Shown in pieces: positions 10,881 through 19,467 of a DNA stretch of 64,000 nt. This DNA comes from Flavobacteriales bacterium (lineage in GTDB: Bacteria > Bacteroidota > Bacteroidia > Flavobacteriales_F > PHOS-HE28). The notes under the pieces were generated by a model. The model was not told the origin of the DNA, did no database searches, and was given only the letters and a program-made list of their open reading frames with translations. A program made the position numbers and the translations under genes. The stretch spans positions 62,001-126,000 of the forward strand of contig JADJOG010000003.1 of the NCBI GenBank assembly GCA_016713865.1. The letters are read 5' to 3'. Positions within the stretch are counted from its first letter, which is position 1. Every line of letters starts with the position of its first letter.

Positions 10881-11663
10881 CTAGTTCGAGTTGTTCTTTA
10901 TCACGGTGAACACGACCGCAGCGGTGCTCAAGGTGGCCAGTATCACTGAGAGGATCTCGAGGTTCATGCGGCCTGGACGGGCCTTGAGGGCGGGCACATA
11001 AACCACGTCGTTGGGCAGCAGGTAGTAATACTCCGAGCGGAGCACATTCGTGGTGCTCAGGTCCACATACAGGGCCTGCACCCCACGGTCACTCTGCCGC
11101 ATCAGGGTCACATGGCTCTTATCGGCGTATTCCGATGGGCCGCCAGCGAGAGCAAGCGCATCGAGAATCGTGATCTGGTTGTTATAGACCATATAGGTGC
11201 CAGCGCGCGGCACGTTGCCCAGCACGCTCACGCGCCAGTTCACCATCTTCAGGATAACGGTGGCGTTCTGCACATACTCATTGATCTTGCGCTGCACCAG
11301 GTCCTGCGCTTCACCCACGGTGAGGCCCTGCAGCTTCAGCTTGCCCACTTGCGGCAGCTGCACCATGCCGTTCTTGTCAATCGAGAAGCCATTCACATAG
11401 AGCGCCGCATCGCTCACCATGATGCCGCCGCCTTGCGCTTCCACATTGAAGTAGCGGTTGGTCTGGTCGTCGAGGCCGAAGACCCGGATGCTCAGCACAT
11501 CGTTCACCTGCAGCCGGTACTCGAACTTCTGGTTCTCGAACAGCTTGCTCGCGCCGGGGACCAGCGATGGGTCGTTCAAGTAATTAACTGTTCGGCTGCC
11601 CACGCAGCCCGTGAGAAGCAATGCAAGGGCTGCGCCTGCCCAAAGTGGCGTTCTGGTTGACAT
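10881..11663 (-). CDS. wza: Polysaccharide export outer-membrane lipoprotein (Wza-like)
   Basis: About 260 residues from the ATG at 11663 (an upstream ATG at 11705 would add 14 residues before the signal). A lipoprotein signal with lipobox LLTGC is followed by the Poly_export domain (FEYRLQVNDVLSIRVFGLD) and an SLBB-like segment (VSVLGNVPRAGTYMVYNNQITILDALALAGGPSEYADKS). The C-terminus ends with a hydrophobic helix (ILSVILATLSTAAVVFTVI), a short form typical of Bacteroidota Wza-like proteins. It is expected to form the outer-membrane export channel for the polysaccharide. It is the first gene of the operon and has a good promoter element upstream at 11716-11723. Confidence 0.85.
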   Translation of the reverse strand: MSTRTPLWAGAALALLLTGCVGSRTVNYLNDPSLVPGASKLFENQKFEYRLQVNDVLSIRVFGLDDQTNRYFNVEAQGGGIMVSDAALYVNGFSIDKNGMVQLPQVGKLKLQGLTVGEAQDLVQRKINEYVQNATVILKMVNWRVSVLGNVPRAGTYMVYNNQITILDALALAGGPSEYADKSHVTLMRQSDRGVQALYVDLSTTNVLRSEYYYLLPNDVVYVPALKARPGRMNLEILSVILATLSTAAVVFTVIKNNSN

Positions 11664-11715
11664 GCGGGATGGCTTGCGGAAGTGAGACGTGCGTTGGGAA
11701 TCCATGCGCGACAGC

Positions 11716-11723
11716 CAAAGATA
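11716..11723 (-). promoter_or_regulatory. -7 promoter element of the polysaccharide operon
   Basis: TATCTTTG on the minus strand, a perfect match to the Bacteroidota -7 consensus TAnnTTTG. It supports the ATG at 11663, leaving a leader of about 46 bases, over the ATG at 11705, which would start almost at the transcript end. Confidence 0.5.
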
Positions 11724-11802
11724 GCCGGAGCCATTGCGATGCCCGGGATCCTGCGACCAAGCGCTATCAACAGTCGCCCGGTGACACGGTCGGCGCGTCC
11801 GT

Positions 11803-12972
11803 TCAGCCTTTCAGCAGGCTGCGGCTGATCACGATGCGCTGCACCTCACTGGTGCCTTCGTAGATCTGGGTGATCTTGGCATCGCGCATCAGGCGCTCCA
11901 CGTGATATTCCTTCACGTAGCCGTAGCCGCCATGCACCTGCACGGCTTCCACGGTGGTGCGCATGGCCGTTTCACTGGCGAATACCTTGGCCATTGCGCT
12001 GGCCTGGTCGTAGTTCAAGTGCTGGTCCTTCAGCCAAGCAGCTTTCAGGCAAAGCAGGCGCGCTGCTTCGATCTCCGTGGCCATATCAGCCAGCTTGAAG
12101 GCGATGGCCTGGTGCTCGCTGATCGCCTTGCCGAAGGCCTTGCGCTCCTTGCTGTAAGCGAGCGCCAGTTCGTAAGCGCCGCTGGCGATGCCCAAGGCCT
12201 GTGAGGCGATCCCGATGCGACCGCCGCTCAGGGTCTTCATGGCGAATGTGAAACCGAAGCCATCCTCGCCGATGCGGTTGGCCTTGGGCACCTTCACGTC
12301 TTGGAACATCAGCGTGTGCGTGTCGCTACCGCGGATGCCGAGCTTGTCTTCCTTGGCGCCCACCACGAAGCCGGGCATGCCCTTCTCCACAATGAGGCAG
12401 TTGATGCCTTTGTGGCCTTTGGCGGCATCGGTCTGGGCCATCACCAGGTAGGTGCTGGCGCTGCCGCCGTTGGTGATCCAGTTCTTGGTGCCGTTGAGCA
12501 GGTAGTGGTCGCCCATGTCAATGGCTGTGGTGCGCTGGCTGGTGGCATCGCTGCCGGCCTCTGGTTCGCTGAGGCAGAATGCGCCGATCACCTCTCCTTT
12601 GGCGAGCGGCACCAGGTATTTCCGCTTCTGCTCTTCGTTGGCGAAATGCTCCAAGCCCCAGCACACCAGGCTGTTGTTCACGCTCATCACCACGCTGGTG
12701 CTGGCGTCCACCTTGCTGATCTCTTCCATGGCCAGCACATAGCTGATGGTATCCATGCCGCCGCCGCCGTATTCGGGGCTCACCATCATGCCCAAGAAGC
12801 CGAGCTCGCCCAGCTGCTTGATCTCGTCCTTGGGGAAGCGCTGCTCGCGATCGCGATCGATCACACCTGGCTTCAGCACGTTCTGCGCGAAGTCGCGGGC
12901 GGCATCGCGCACGGCGAGTTGTTCTTCACTGAGTTCGAAGTTGAGTCCGGCGAGGGTGTCGGTGGCTTGCAT
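11803..12972 (-). CDS. Acyl-CoA dehydrogenase (short/medium-chain type)
   Basis: 389 residues, normal length for the family. The N-terminal helical domain is followed by the FAD/substrate signature GAFCLSEPEAGSDATSQ and GTKNWITNGG. The C-terminal domain includes GRIGIASQALGIASGAYELA, QVHGGYGYVKEYHVERLMRD and the active-site stretch ITQIYEGTSEVQR, with the catalytic glutamate at about residue 372. It should oxidise acyl-CoA to enoyl-CoA with electrons passing to EtfAB, which are encoded at 29.7-31.4 kb. It stands alone with its own -7 element at 12998-13005. A second, related gene lies at 62829-63974. Confidence 0.93.
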   Translation of the reverse strand: MQATDTLAGLNFELSEEQLAVRDAARDFAQNVLKPGVIDRDREQRFPKDEIKQLGELGFLGMMVSPEYGGGGMDTISYVLAMEEISKVDASTSVVMSVNNSLVCWGLEHFANEEQKRKYLVPLAKGEVIGAFCLSEPEAGSDATSQRTTAIDMGDHYLLNGTKNWITNGGSASTYLVMAQTDAAKGHKGINCLIVEKGMPGFVVGAKEDKLGIRGSDTHTLMFQDVKVPKANRIGEDGFGFTFAMKTLSGGRIGIASQALGIASGAYELALAYSKERKAFGKAISEHQAIAFKLADMATEIEAARLLCLKAAWLKDQHLNYDQASAMAKVFASETAMRTTVEAVQVHGGYGYVKEYHVERLMRDAKITQIYEGTSEVQRIVISRSLLKG

Positions 12973-12997
12973 GACCTGGGGTTTTCTTTGGGGCTGG

Positions 12998-13005
12998 CGA
13001 AAGTA
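12998..13005 (-). promoter_or_regulatory. -7 promoter element for acyl-CoA dehydrogenase
   Basis: TACTTTCG on the minus strand, 25 bases before the ATG at 12972. It fits TAnnTTyG, the recurrent element in this window. No clear -33 box. Confidence 0.4.
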
Positions 13006-13111
13006 AAACGGAAGGCGCAGTTCCTTGTTCGGTTGTAACGGGATTGTTGTGTTTGTCGGATCTGATGCCCGTGCTTTGGTGAAGTGATGCGGAGACCTGC
13101 GGTGATTGAGG

Positions 13112-13136
13112 AAGACTCAATTCACAAGACACAAGA
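13112..13136 (+). repeat. 25-bp direct repeat, copy 1, flanking the four-helix-bundle gene
   Basis: Identical over 25 bases to 13572-13596. It contains the words AAGACTCAA and CAAGACACAAG. The two copies lie just outside the ends of the four-helix-bundle gene. Confidence 0.85.
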
Positions 13137-13165
13137 ATGAAGGGTTCAAGGGAATGCCGGGTTCC

Positions 13166-13564
13166 TCATGGTTTCGGAGGCTTCGCCTCATCGAGTTTCT
13201 TCTTTGCCGTACTGAGGATCTTCCCGAAGATCTTGATCAGCTCTTCGACTTCATTGAGCAGCCAGTTCATGCTCTCGTCCGTGACGGGCAGGAGTTCCGC
13301 TCCCTTAAGCATCCGGATGTTCGAGCGGCTTTCCTTCAGCTCCTTGTGCGCGATCCGGATCTTGTGAATGAAATCCTTGGGTGATTCGGCGCTTTGGGAC
13401 TCGCCGAAATGGAAAGGAGGGGCGTTACCACATCGGACCAGCTGGCCGCCCATGTGACGACCCGCCACCGTACTCGGAAGTCGGTCCACGAAGCGGATGA
13501 TGGTGGAGCCGAACTTCGTTGTTCGCTCTTCAAGATCGAATGGCTTCTTTTCCATGTTCCCCAA
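13166..13564 (-). CDS. Four-helix-bundle protein (23S rRNA intervening-sequence protein family)
   Basis: 132 residues. The core SQSAESPKDFIHKIRIAHKE followed by LKESRSNIRML matches the conserved helix of the four-helix-bundle/S23 family (usual length 115-135), and FDLEERT..FG at the N-terminus fits too. The family was first seen as ORFs inside 23S rRNA intervening sequences, but in Bacteroidota most copies sit alone between genes, as here. The function is unknown. Unusual points: 25-bp direct repeats flank the gene, an inverted copy lies 46 bases further on, and the segment GNAPPFHFGE differs from the usual motif. An ATG three codons later (13555) is an equally good start. Confidence 0.75.
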   Translation of the reverse strand: MGNMEKKPFDLEERTTKFGSTIIRFVDRLPSTVAGRHMGGQLVRCGNAPPFHFGESQSAESPKDFIHKIRIAHKELKESRSNIRMLKGAELLPVTDESMNWLLNEVEELIKIFGKILSTAKKKLDEAKPPKP

Positions 13565-13571
13565 GTGGTTA

Positions 13572-13596
13572 AAGACTCAATTCACAAGACACAAGA
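13572..13596 (+). repeat. 25-bp direct repeat, copy 2
   Basis: Identical to 13112-13136. It lies 8 bases upstream of the four-helix-bundle start and is followed by further short variants of the same word (ACTCAAG, TGTCAAG) up to about 13610. Confidence 0.85.
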
Positions 13597-13641
13597 CTCA
13601 AGTGTCAAGGTAAAGGGCGGCTACGCTCTTCAGTCTTGCTA

Positions 13642-13665
13642 CTTGTGTCTTGTGACTTGAGTCTT
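13642..13665 (-). repeat. Inverted copy of the 25-bp repeat
   Basis: On the minus strand this reads as the same repeat with one mismatch in 24 bases. It stands head-on to copy 2, so 13572-13665 could fold into a long hairpin. It ends 5 bases before the stop codon region of the PIG-L gene. Confidence 0.75.
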
Positions 13666-13670
13666 GAAAT

Positions 13671-16202
13671 TCATCCTCGCTTTGATATCAGGTTGGCGAA
13701 CAGCCGATACGCCCCAGGCACCCCCGCCGGCAACTGCCGGAAGAAGCTGATGCCTGTGTAAATGAATCGTCCTTTGCCGTGGTCGCAGGTGATGAGGCCG
13801 CCGTTGAGCGGTTGCTCGCCGGGGTCGTTCCATGCGATGAGCGGGGTGTACTTGTCGCCGAAGTCGCCGGCGAAGTAGAGGCCACGTTCCTGCACCCAGC
13901 CTTCGAAATCCTTCGCGGTGATGATGTTCGGCGTGGTCAGCAATGGATGTTTGGGCTTAAGTAAGATTGGCGGCGCTTCCTCAACGGTCACGCGGTCGCG
14001 GGTGATCTTGAAGGGGTAGGGGCCGAGCGTGGCGGGATCGATCTGGAAATCTTCAACGCCGGAGACCGAGAAGCGCGGCGTGGTGTTGTACTGCACGATG
14101 AGCGTGCCGCCCTGCTCCACGTATTGCAGCAGCAACGGGTGCAGCTCCTTCATGCCCTTGGTGGCGTTGTAGGCGCGGATACCGGTGACGATGGCGTCGT
14201 ACTTCTTCAGCTCCTCCAAGGAGAGATGTCCCGCTGAGCCCGTCGAAGCGTCGATGAACTCCACGACCACGCCCAGCTGCTCCAGCGCCTGCGGCACCTC
14301 ATCGCCCGCGCCCTTCACGTAGCCCACGCGCTTGGCGGTGGTCGTTACCTCCAGCGGCACCAGCTTCACCTCGGCGGGCGTGTAGTACACCTGGGGCATG
14401 ATGTGCGGGTAGTCGATCTCATGCAGGGTACGATCGGCCTTTCCCTTGGGGCCGGTGAAGGTGAACTTCGCGGCACCGGGCTGCGCGCCGCTCTCCGGCT
14501 TCAGGCTGAAGGTGAATACCTGCCGCTCGTTGCGCTTGGTGAGGTTCACCGGCCAGGCATCCCGGCTCGCGATCCAGCCTGCGGGTGGTGTCATGCTCAG
14601 TTGACCGCTGAGGCTGTCGGTGAGCGCCTCCACTTCCACAGTGATGGTCTGCGGCCCGTCACGGGCAATGAGCACATCGGTCTTCGGTATCACCGAGGCC
14701 ACGGGCGTGACATACACCGGCCGGATGCGCTCGCCGGCCACGCGATCGACCCATTTGTAGATGGCCGGCAAAAGGAGTTGAACGCCATCACCCTTTGAGG
14801 TAAGGTTCACATAGGTGGATGCATATTCAACGAGCGTCGGCCAACCGATAGCCGATGATTGGATATTATACATGTTTGTATGAGGTTGCTCTAACCAAAA
14901 CGGACCTTGTTGAAGACCTAAATCGTTCGTGCAGTTCGTGCATCGTCTTGTTGAGAATGGGTCGATGGTTTCGCCTGGCCATAACCAAGTTTGGAATGGG
15001 CGTGCTGAGCGATTGGTCAGTGTCACTTCACATGATTCATTGATGTCTGTGACAATCGATTTGGCATATACAAGCTCAATAGACAACCCCAGGCATGCCA
15101 CGGCTAATTCGCCAATCTGTCGTTGAAGCATCGATGAAACTCTGAAGTCGGAATTATTCAACGCTTTGGCGTCATAGCCCATTTCAGTGCGAAGCGCTTG
15201 CAAAGCATCAACGGATGTTGACGGGGATTTGACATCATATTGGCTAATGATAGAGTTGTATTGCTTCTGAAAGCCACTCAACCCCTTCCCCCGCCCCCAC
15301 GTCATATCGATCCCCTCGAAAATGTCCTTCGTCTTCGGCCGGTCGCCCTTGATGAACTTGAGGTACTCCAGCATCTCGCCCCGCGTTTCCGCCGAACCGA
15401 AGCCCTGGCTCTTGTGCATGCTGCGGCTGCGCCCGGCGATCTCCGTGTAGCTCAGACCCAGCAGCGGGTCGTAGCCGCCCACATCCACGCTGAACCATTC
15501 GGGGTCGCTCTTTGCGATGTCGGCGAGGTCCTTCTTCCACCAGGTGCTGCCGTTGAAGAAGAGGCGGCGCGGCTGCCATACCTCCAGCCCTTCCTTCAGT
15601 TGCTCCGGAAAGGCCTTGGGGTCACCGGCCAGGTCGAAGGCTTCTTCGGCGAGGATGGCACTGGCCTCGTGGTGGCCGTGGCCCGCGCTGCGGTCAGGCG
15701 CGAAGCGGGTGATGATTACATCGGGCCGGAACATCCGGATCACACGCACCACATCGCTCAGCACTTCCTGCTTGCCCCACTTCTCGAAACTCTCGGCGGC
15801 GCTCTTGCTGTAGCCGAAGTCCACCGCGCGGGTGAAGAACTGCTCTCCGCCATCGATGCGCCGTGCCTCCAACAGTTCCTGTGTGCGGATGATGCCGAGC
15901 GCGTCGCTCAACTCAGGACCGATCAGGTTCTGCCCGCCATCGCCGCGCGTAAGGCTGAGGTTGCCGGTGCGCACCTTCTTGCCATTGGCGAGCCAGGCGA
16001 TCAGCCGCGTGTTCTCGTCATCGGGATGCGCCACGATGTACAGCACGCTGCCCAGCACGTTGAGTTTCTGCATGCGGTGCAGGATCTCAGCGGCGTTGGG
16101 TTGCGCCGGAGGACGCTGTGCCGAAAGCTGAAAGTTGAAAGAGAAAACAGGAAAGAGGGCGACCGCGAATAGGCGCAGTGCGTTAGGAAGTCGGAGGTGC
16201 AT
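13671..16202 (-). CDS. Secreted PIG-L family deacetylase with long C-terminal extension
   Basis: 843 residues with a signal peptide (1-28, ending LSAQ). The N-terminal LmbE/PIG-L domain has the zinc motif AHPDDEN (His59, Asp61, Asp62) and a later HGHHE (His175/177/178). It would deacetylate an N-acetylglucosamine-type or similar substrate outside the cytoplasm. From about residue 480 there are beta-sandwich-like stretches and a ThuA/GATase-like segment near the end (YDAIVTGIRAYN, GGTLIVQYN). This long multidomain form is common in Bacteroidota. Residues about 312-470 are encoded by DNA of clearly lower GC (14790-15260) than either side while the frame stays open, so this segment may have been exchanged by recombination. 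A -7-like element lies only 5 bases before the ATG. Confidence 0.85.
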   Translation of the reverse strand: MHLRLPNALRLFAVALFPVFSFNFQLSAQRPPAQPNAAEILHRMQKLNVLGSVLYIVAHPDDENTRLIAWLANGKKVRTGNLSLTRGDGGQNLIGPELSDALGIIRTQELLEARRIDGGEQFFTRAVDFGYSKSAAESFEKWGKQEVLSDVVRVIRMFRPDVIITRFAPDRSAGHGHHEASAILAEEAFDLAGDPKAFPEQLKEGLEVWQPRRLFFNGSTWWKKDLADIAKSDPEWFSVDVGGYDPLLGLSYTEIAGRSRSMHKSQGFGSAETRGEMLEYLKFIKGDRPKTKDIFEGIDMTWGRGKGLSGFQKQYNSIISQYDVKSPSTSVDALQALRTEMGYDAKALNNSDFRVSSMLQRQIGELAVACLGLSIELVYAKSIVTDINESCEVTLTNRSARPFQTWLWPGETIDPFSTRRCTNCTNDLGLQQGPFWLEQPHTNMYNIQSSAIGWPTLVEYASTYVNLTSKGDGVQLLLPAIYKWVDRVAGERIRPVYVTPVASVIPKTDVLIARDGPQTITVEVEALTDSLSGQLSMTPPAGWIASRDAWPVNLTKRNERQVFTFSLKPESGAQPGAAKFTFTGPKGKADRTLHEIDYPHIMPQVYYTPAEVKLVPLEVTTTAKRVGYVKGAGDEVPQALEQLGVVVEFIDASTGSAGHLSLEELKKYDAIVTGIRAYNATKGMKELHPLLLQYVEQGGTLIVQYNTTPRFSVSGVEDFQIDPATLGPYPFKITRDRVTVEEAPPILLKPKHPLLTTPNIITAKDFEGWVQERGLYFAGDFGDKYTPLIAWNDPGEQPLNGGLITCDHGKGRFIYTGISFFRQLPAGVPGAYRLFANLISKRG

Positions 16203-16206
16203 GCGC

Positions 16207-16214
16207 CGAAGGTA
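16207..16214 (-). promoter_or_regulatory. -7-like element just before the PIG-L start
   Basis: TACCTTCG on the minus strand, only 4 bases from the ATG at 16202. If used, the transcript would be leaderless or nearly so. Confidence 0.35.
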
Positions 16215-16238
16215 AACGGGCGCGGGGCCTTGGGTCGG

Positions 16239-17357
16239 TCAGCTCTTCGCTCCCTCCCATGCGCTCGTATCCACGCCCAGCTTCTTCAGGCATTTGATCG
16301 AGTTCGCCTTCACGCCTTCGGGCGGATTCATGCCGAGGCTCTTCTTGAACGATTTGATCGCTGCGTCTTTGTTCCCTGCCATCATGTAGCCCTCGCCGAG
16401 GCTGTCATGCACGTTCGGATCCGATGGATGACGTTTTGCATTCAGCTCGAACATCTTCACGGCTTCCGCCACCTTGCCCTGATTCGCGAGTTGATAGGCA
16501 TAGGTATTCAGCTGCGCATTTGTGGCCCCATCGATCATGTCCTTGCGAAGTGCTGCGGCTTCAGCGGTCTTTCCTTGTTCATCGAGCATGGTCGCTTTCA
16601 GGGTCTGATTCTCGAAGTTGGCGCCGCGCGCAATGCTCATGTCCACCCATTTCATGGCGCGTTCCGGCGCGATCTTCTCCTGGTGGCAATAGTGCGCGGC
16701 CTCGTACCACACCTCCCACGCGAAAGCATCCAGGCCTCTCAGTTGCGCATCGATGTTCGCCAGAATGATCCCATTCACATCGACACGGATACCGATCGGC
16801 ACCTCGACCTTCTCCCAACGCATCTGCAGCGTAGCGCCGTCCTTCTTCACATCGACGAAGTTGAATGTCGCTTGCTCGGTCATCTCGCAAGTCTTCGGCG
16901 TCACTTCAACACGCAATGCATCCTTTTCTTTCTTGTAGAAGAAGGAGCCCCAAGCCGTGTGGTCGGTGCTGAAGATGATGGTCCACTTGTCCTTGCCGGG
17001 AATTGCGTGTACGCCGTACGTGCCAGCGGATAGGGGCTGGCCTTCTACAGTAATGTCGTGCTTGCTGGTGAAGACTGTGTTCTCGTTCGCGCCCATGCGC
17101 CACACCTTGTCGTAGGGAACGGTTTCGCCCCAGATCGTTCGGCCATTCACGCTCGGCCGGTTATAGGAAACAGTGAGGTCGGTGATGCCGATGCGCTGCG
17201 ACACTTGGCCGTGCTGGCTCTCGCGCGGTAGATCCAGTTGCGAGTACTGCGCTTTCATCCGGAAGGGAATCGCGCAGCTTATCAAGAAGGCGAGTGTGCC
17301 GAGGTAGATCGCTTTTTTCACCACGAGACGTTTAAGAGCCGAAACTACCCGCGACAT
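16239..17357 (-). CDS. DUF2911 domain protein with TPR repeats, secreted
   Basis: 372 residues. A hydrophobic signal (KAIYLGTLAFLISCAIPF) is followed by a DUF2911 domain (about 40-190) with its typical SQRIGITDLTVSYNRPSVNGRTIWG, YDKVWRMGANENTVF and GTYGVHAIPGKDKWTIIFS motifs. The C-terminal third has TPR-like helix pairs ending NPPEGVKANSIKCLKKLGV. The family is abundant in Bacteroidota, exported, and of unknown function. The gene stands alone between the PIG-L gene and the two-component pair. Confidence 0.85.
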   Translation of the reverse strand: MSRVVSALKRLVVKKAIYLGTLAFLISCAIPFRMKAQYSQLDLPRESQHGQVSQRIGITDLTVSYNRPSVNGRTIWGETVPYDKVWRMGANENTVFTSKHDITVEGQPLSAGTYGVHAIPGKDKWTIIFSTDHTAWGSFFYKKEKDALRVEVTPKTCEMTEQATFNFVDVKKDGATLQMRWEKVEVPIGIRVDVNGIILANIDAQLRGLDAFAWEVWYEAAHYCHQEKIAPERAMKWVDMSIARGANFENQTLKATMLDEQGKTAEAAALRKDMIDGATNAQLNTYAYQLANQGKVAEAVKMFELNAKRHPSDPNVHDSLGEGYMMAGNKDAAIKSFKKSLGMNPPEGVKANSIKCLKKLGVDTSAWEGAKS

Positions 17358-17410
17358 CTCCAGGTAGGAGCCGGCCGAAGGCGAATGGTGCGGACAGGGA
17401 TGAAAGGTGC

Positions 17411-18193
17411 CTAGGCCATCTCCTCCTGGAGCGCTTTCGCGATCTGCTCTTTGTAGCTGCGGCCGCTCACGATGCGCTCGTTGTTGGCCATGCTGAAGAT
17501 GAACTCGTTGTTGCCGCTGTAACGTGCGTTGCGCACATGGGCCCGGTTCACGATGTAGCTGCGATGGATGCGCAGGAAACGCACGGGATCCAGGTCGCTC
17601 TCCACGGCATTCATGGTCATGCGGTGCAGGAGGTGCCGATCCTTCAATTGTAGGCAGAGATAGTTGCCTTCGGCGCGCAGGTATAGGATGTCGCTCACGT
17701 TCACCTTGTGCTCGCGCCCTTTGTCGCGGATCACGAACTGCTCGATGTGCTCGCTATTGGCTTGCATGTGCTCGCGCACCAGATCCATCAGCTTGCCGGT
17801 GAGCCTGTTGCTCATCTTCATGTCGATGTGCCGCTTGGCCTTGTCAAGCGAAGCGAAGAAGCGGTCATCGTCGTAAGGCTTCAGCAGGTAATCCACGGCA
17901 TTCACATCGAAGGCCTTGAGCGCGTACCGGTCGTGCGCGGTAACGAACACCACGAAGGGCATGCGCTCCGTGCCGATTCGCCCCATGGCATCGAGCCCAT
18001 TCATGCCGGGCATCTGCACATCGAGGAAGAGCAGGTCGGGCCGGTGCTTATGTACCGCTTCCACGGCTTCCAGTCCGTTGCGGCATTCGCCGATGAGCTC
18101 CACTTCCGCATCCTGTGCGAGGAGCTTCGCGAGGCGCGCGCGCGCGGCGGGCTCGTCATCGACGATCAAGGTCCTGATGTGCTTCGTGTTCAT
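17411..18193 (-). CDS. LytTR-family response regulator
   Basis: 260 residues. The receiver domain (5-125) has the acidic pair Asp12/Asp13, phosphoacceptor Asp58 (LLFLDVQMPGMNG) and the conserved Lys in VDYLLKPYDD. The C-terminal LytTR DNA-binding domain (about 155-255) includes ILYLRAEGNYLCLQL and LDPVRFLRIHRSYIVN. It binds DNA as the output of the adjacent histidine kinase, whose stop it overlaps by 4 bases. The regulated genes cannot be deduced from this window. Confidence 0.93.
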   Translation of the reverse strand: MNTKHIRTLIVDDEPAARARLAKLLAQDAEVELIGECRNGLEAVEAVHKHRPDLLFLDVQMPGMNGLDAMGRIGTERMPFVVFVTAHDRYALKAFDVNAVDYLLKPYDDDRFFASLDKAKRHIDMKMSNRLTGKLMDLVREHMQANSEHIEQFVIRDKGREHKVNVSDILYLRAEGNYLCLQLKDRHLLHRMTMNAVESDLDPVRFLRIHRSYIVNRAHVRNARYSGNNEFIFSMANNERIVSGRSYKEQIAKALQEEMA

Positions 18194-19317
18194 GCGTTGC
18201 GATTGTTCATCTCGAGTGGAAGACTCAGCGTGGCGGTGAATCCGCTGCCTTGGGGCGAAGTGATTTCAAGCGTGCCAGCAGCGCCATACAGGAGGCGCAT
18301 GCGCTCGCGCACGTTCCGCAGACCGATCCCGCCGTTGGCCATGGCCTTATGGACATCGCTGCAGCCCTTTCCGTTGTCCGCAACTTCCAGGGTCAACCGT
18401 CCATCCAACCGCTTGGCGCGCACCGTGATCTCAACGCGCTCCTGCATGGCGTCTGGTCCATGCTTGATCGCGTTCTCCACTAAGGGCTGCAGCACCATGC
18501 TGGGAACCTGCGCCTGCAGGAGTTCAGGCGGCACCTCGAAGCGCGTGATCAAACGGTCGCGGAAGCGGATGCTCTCGATATCGAGGTAGTCACGGCTGTA
18601 GTCGATCTCCTGCTCCAGCAGCACCTTGTCCGTGCGACTCTGGTTCAGGGTGGCGCGCAGCAGCTGGCCCAATCGGCTCAGCACCTTGCGCGCGTCGTTG
18701 ATGCTCTCATCCATCAGCGCGCTCACCGTGTTTAGCGTGTTGAAGAGGAAATGCGGCTGCAGTTGCTTCTTGAGCGCGTTGAGCTGCGTGACCTGCAATT
18801 CGTTCTGCACACGGAGCAGCTGCTCGTGCTCAGTACGGCGCAGCCGCGCGTTCTCAAGCGCTACCAGCACACCGAGCAGCGCGCAGTATTCCATCACACG
18901 TGTGAAGATGGCCGGGGCCAATGCGTGGTAGGCCCAGTCGCGGTACTTCGGATCAGCGAAGTCGAACTCGCCGAGCGATTGCAGGATGCCGTAGTAGATC
19001 GATGAGGTGGCCACTTCATGGAATGCGGCGATCAGGAGCCCGAGACCCAGATGAATCCCCACAATGGTCCATACCGGCCGTGCCGTGAAAGGCCAGCGCT
19101 GCAGGATGATGTACACCAGCGGGCATAGCAGCGCCCAGAAGAAGAAGTTCAGGTAGGGCACCGGTGCCTCGCGCAACCAACGGAATTCACCCATGTCCTT
19201 CAGGTCCCTGTACACATAGTGGTGCATATAGGCCTGAAAGAGGAAGAGCGTGGCCAGCACTGTAGCCGTGATCAGCACGGTGCGGTAGCGCACAGGAACC
19301 CGGCGGAAGTAGCTCAT
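18190..19317 (-). CDS. LytS/YehU-type sensor histidine kinase
   Basis: 375 residues. Four hydrophobic segments in the first 155 residues form the membrane sensor. A short coiled coil leads to the His_kinase domain with LKKQLQPHFLFNTLNTVSAL (phospho-His189). The ATPase domain follows, with VLQPLVENAIKHG (N box) and VADNGKGCS plus GGIGLRNVRERM (G boxes). It pairs with the LytTR regulator encoded directly downstream. Cytoplasmic-membrane location is certain from the helices; the signal sensed is unknown. A -7-like element (TAGTTTCG, 19326-19333) lies 9 bases upstream of the ATG. Confidence 0.92.
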   Translation of the reverse strand: MSYFRRVPVRYRTVLITATVLATLFLFQAYMHHYVYRDLKDMGEFRWLREAPVPYLNFFFWALLCPLVYIILQRWPFTARPVWTIVGIHLGLGLLIAAFHEVATSSIYYGILQSLGEFDFADPKYRDWAYHALAPAIFTRVMEYCALLGVLVALENARLRRTEHEQLLRVQNELQVTQLNALKKQLQPHFLFNTLNTVSALMDESINDARKVLSRLGQLLRATLNQSRTDKVLLEQEIDYSRDYLDIESIRFRDRLITRFEVPPELLQAQVPSMVLQPLVENAIKHGPDAMQERVEITVRAKRLDGRLTLEVADNGKGCSDVHKAMANGGIGLRNVRERMRLLYGAAGTLEITSPQGSGFTATLSLPLEMNNRNA

Positions 19318-19325
19318 GACCGAGC

Positions 19326-19333
19326 CGAAACTA
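19326..19333 (-). promoter_or_regulatory. -7-like element for the two-component operon
   Basis: TAGTTTCG on the minus strand, 8 bases before the kinase ATG. Short leader if used. Confidence 0.35.
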
Positions 19334-19418
19334 GACCCGCACCGGGGGCATGCTGTGACGAATGGTGATGGGCGGCGATTGCTGGGATGGGCGGTTGGCG
19401 GCTGGTATGAACAAGAAC

Positions 19419-19452
19419 AACGAAGCCGCCGGTGCGAACCGGCGGCTTCGTT
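19419..19452 (-). terminator. Intrinsic terminator after the lipoprotein gene
   Basis: A perfect 14-bp stem (19419-19432 with 19439-19452, AACGAAGCCGCCGG arm) with a 6-base loop, 16 bases after the lipoprotein stop. On the minus strand it is followed by the T-rich run GTTCTTGTTC. Confidence 0.75.
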
Positions 19453-19467
19453 GATATGGCAGAGCTA

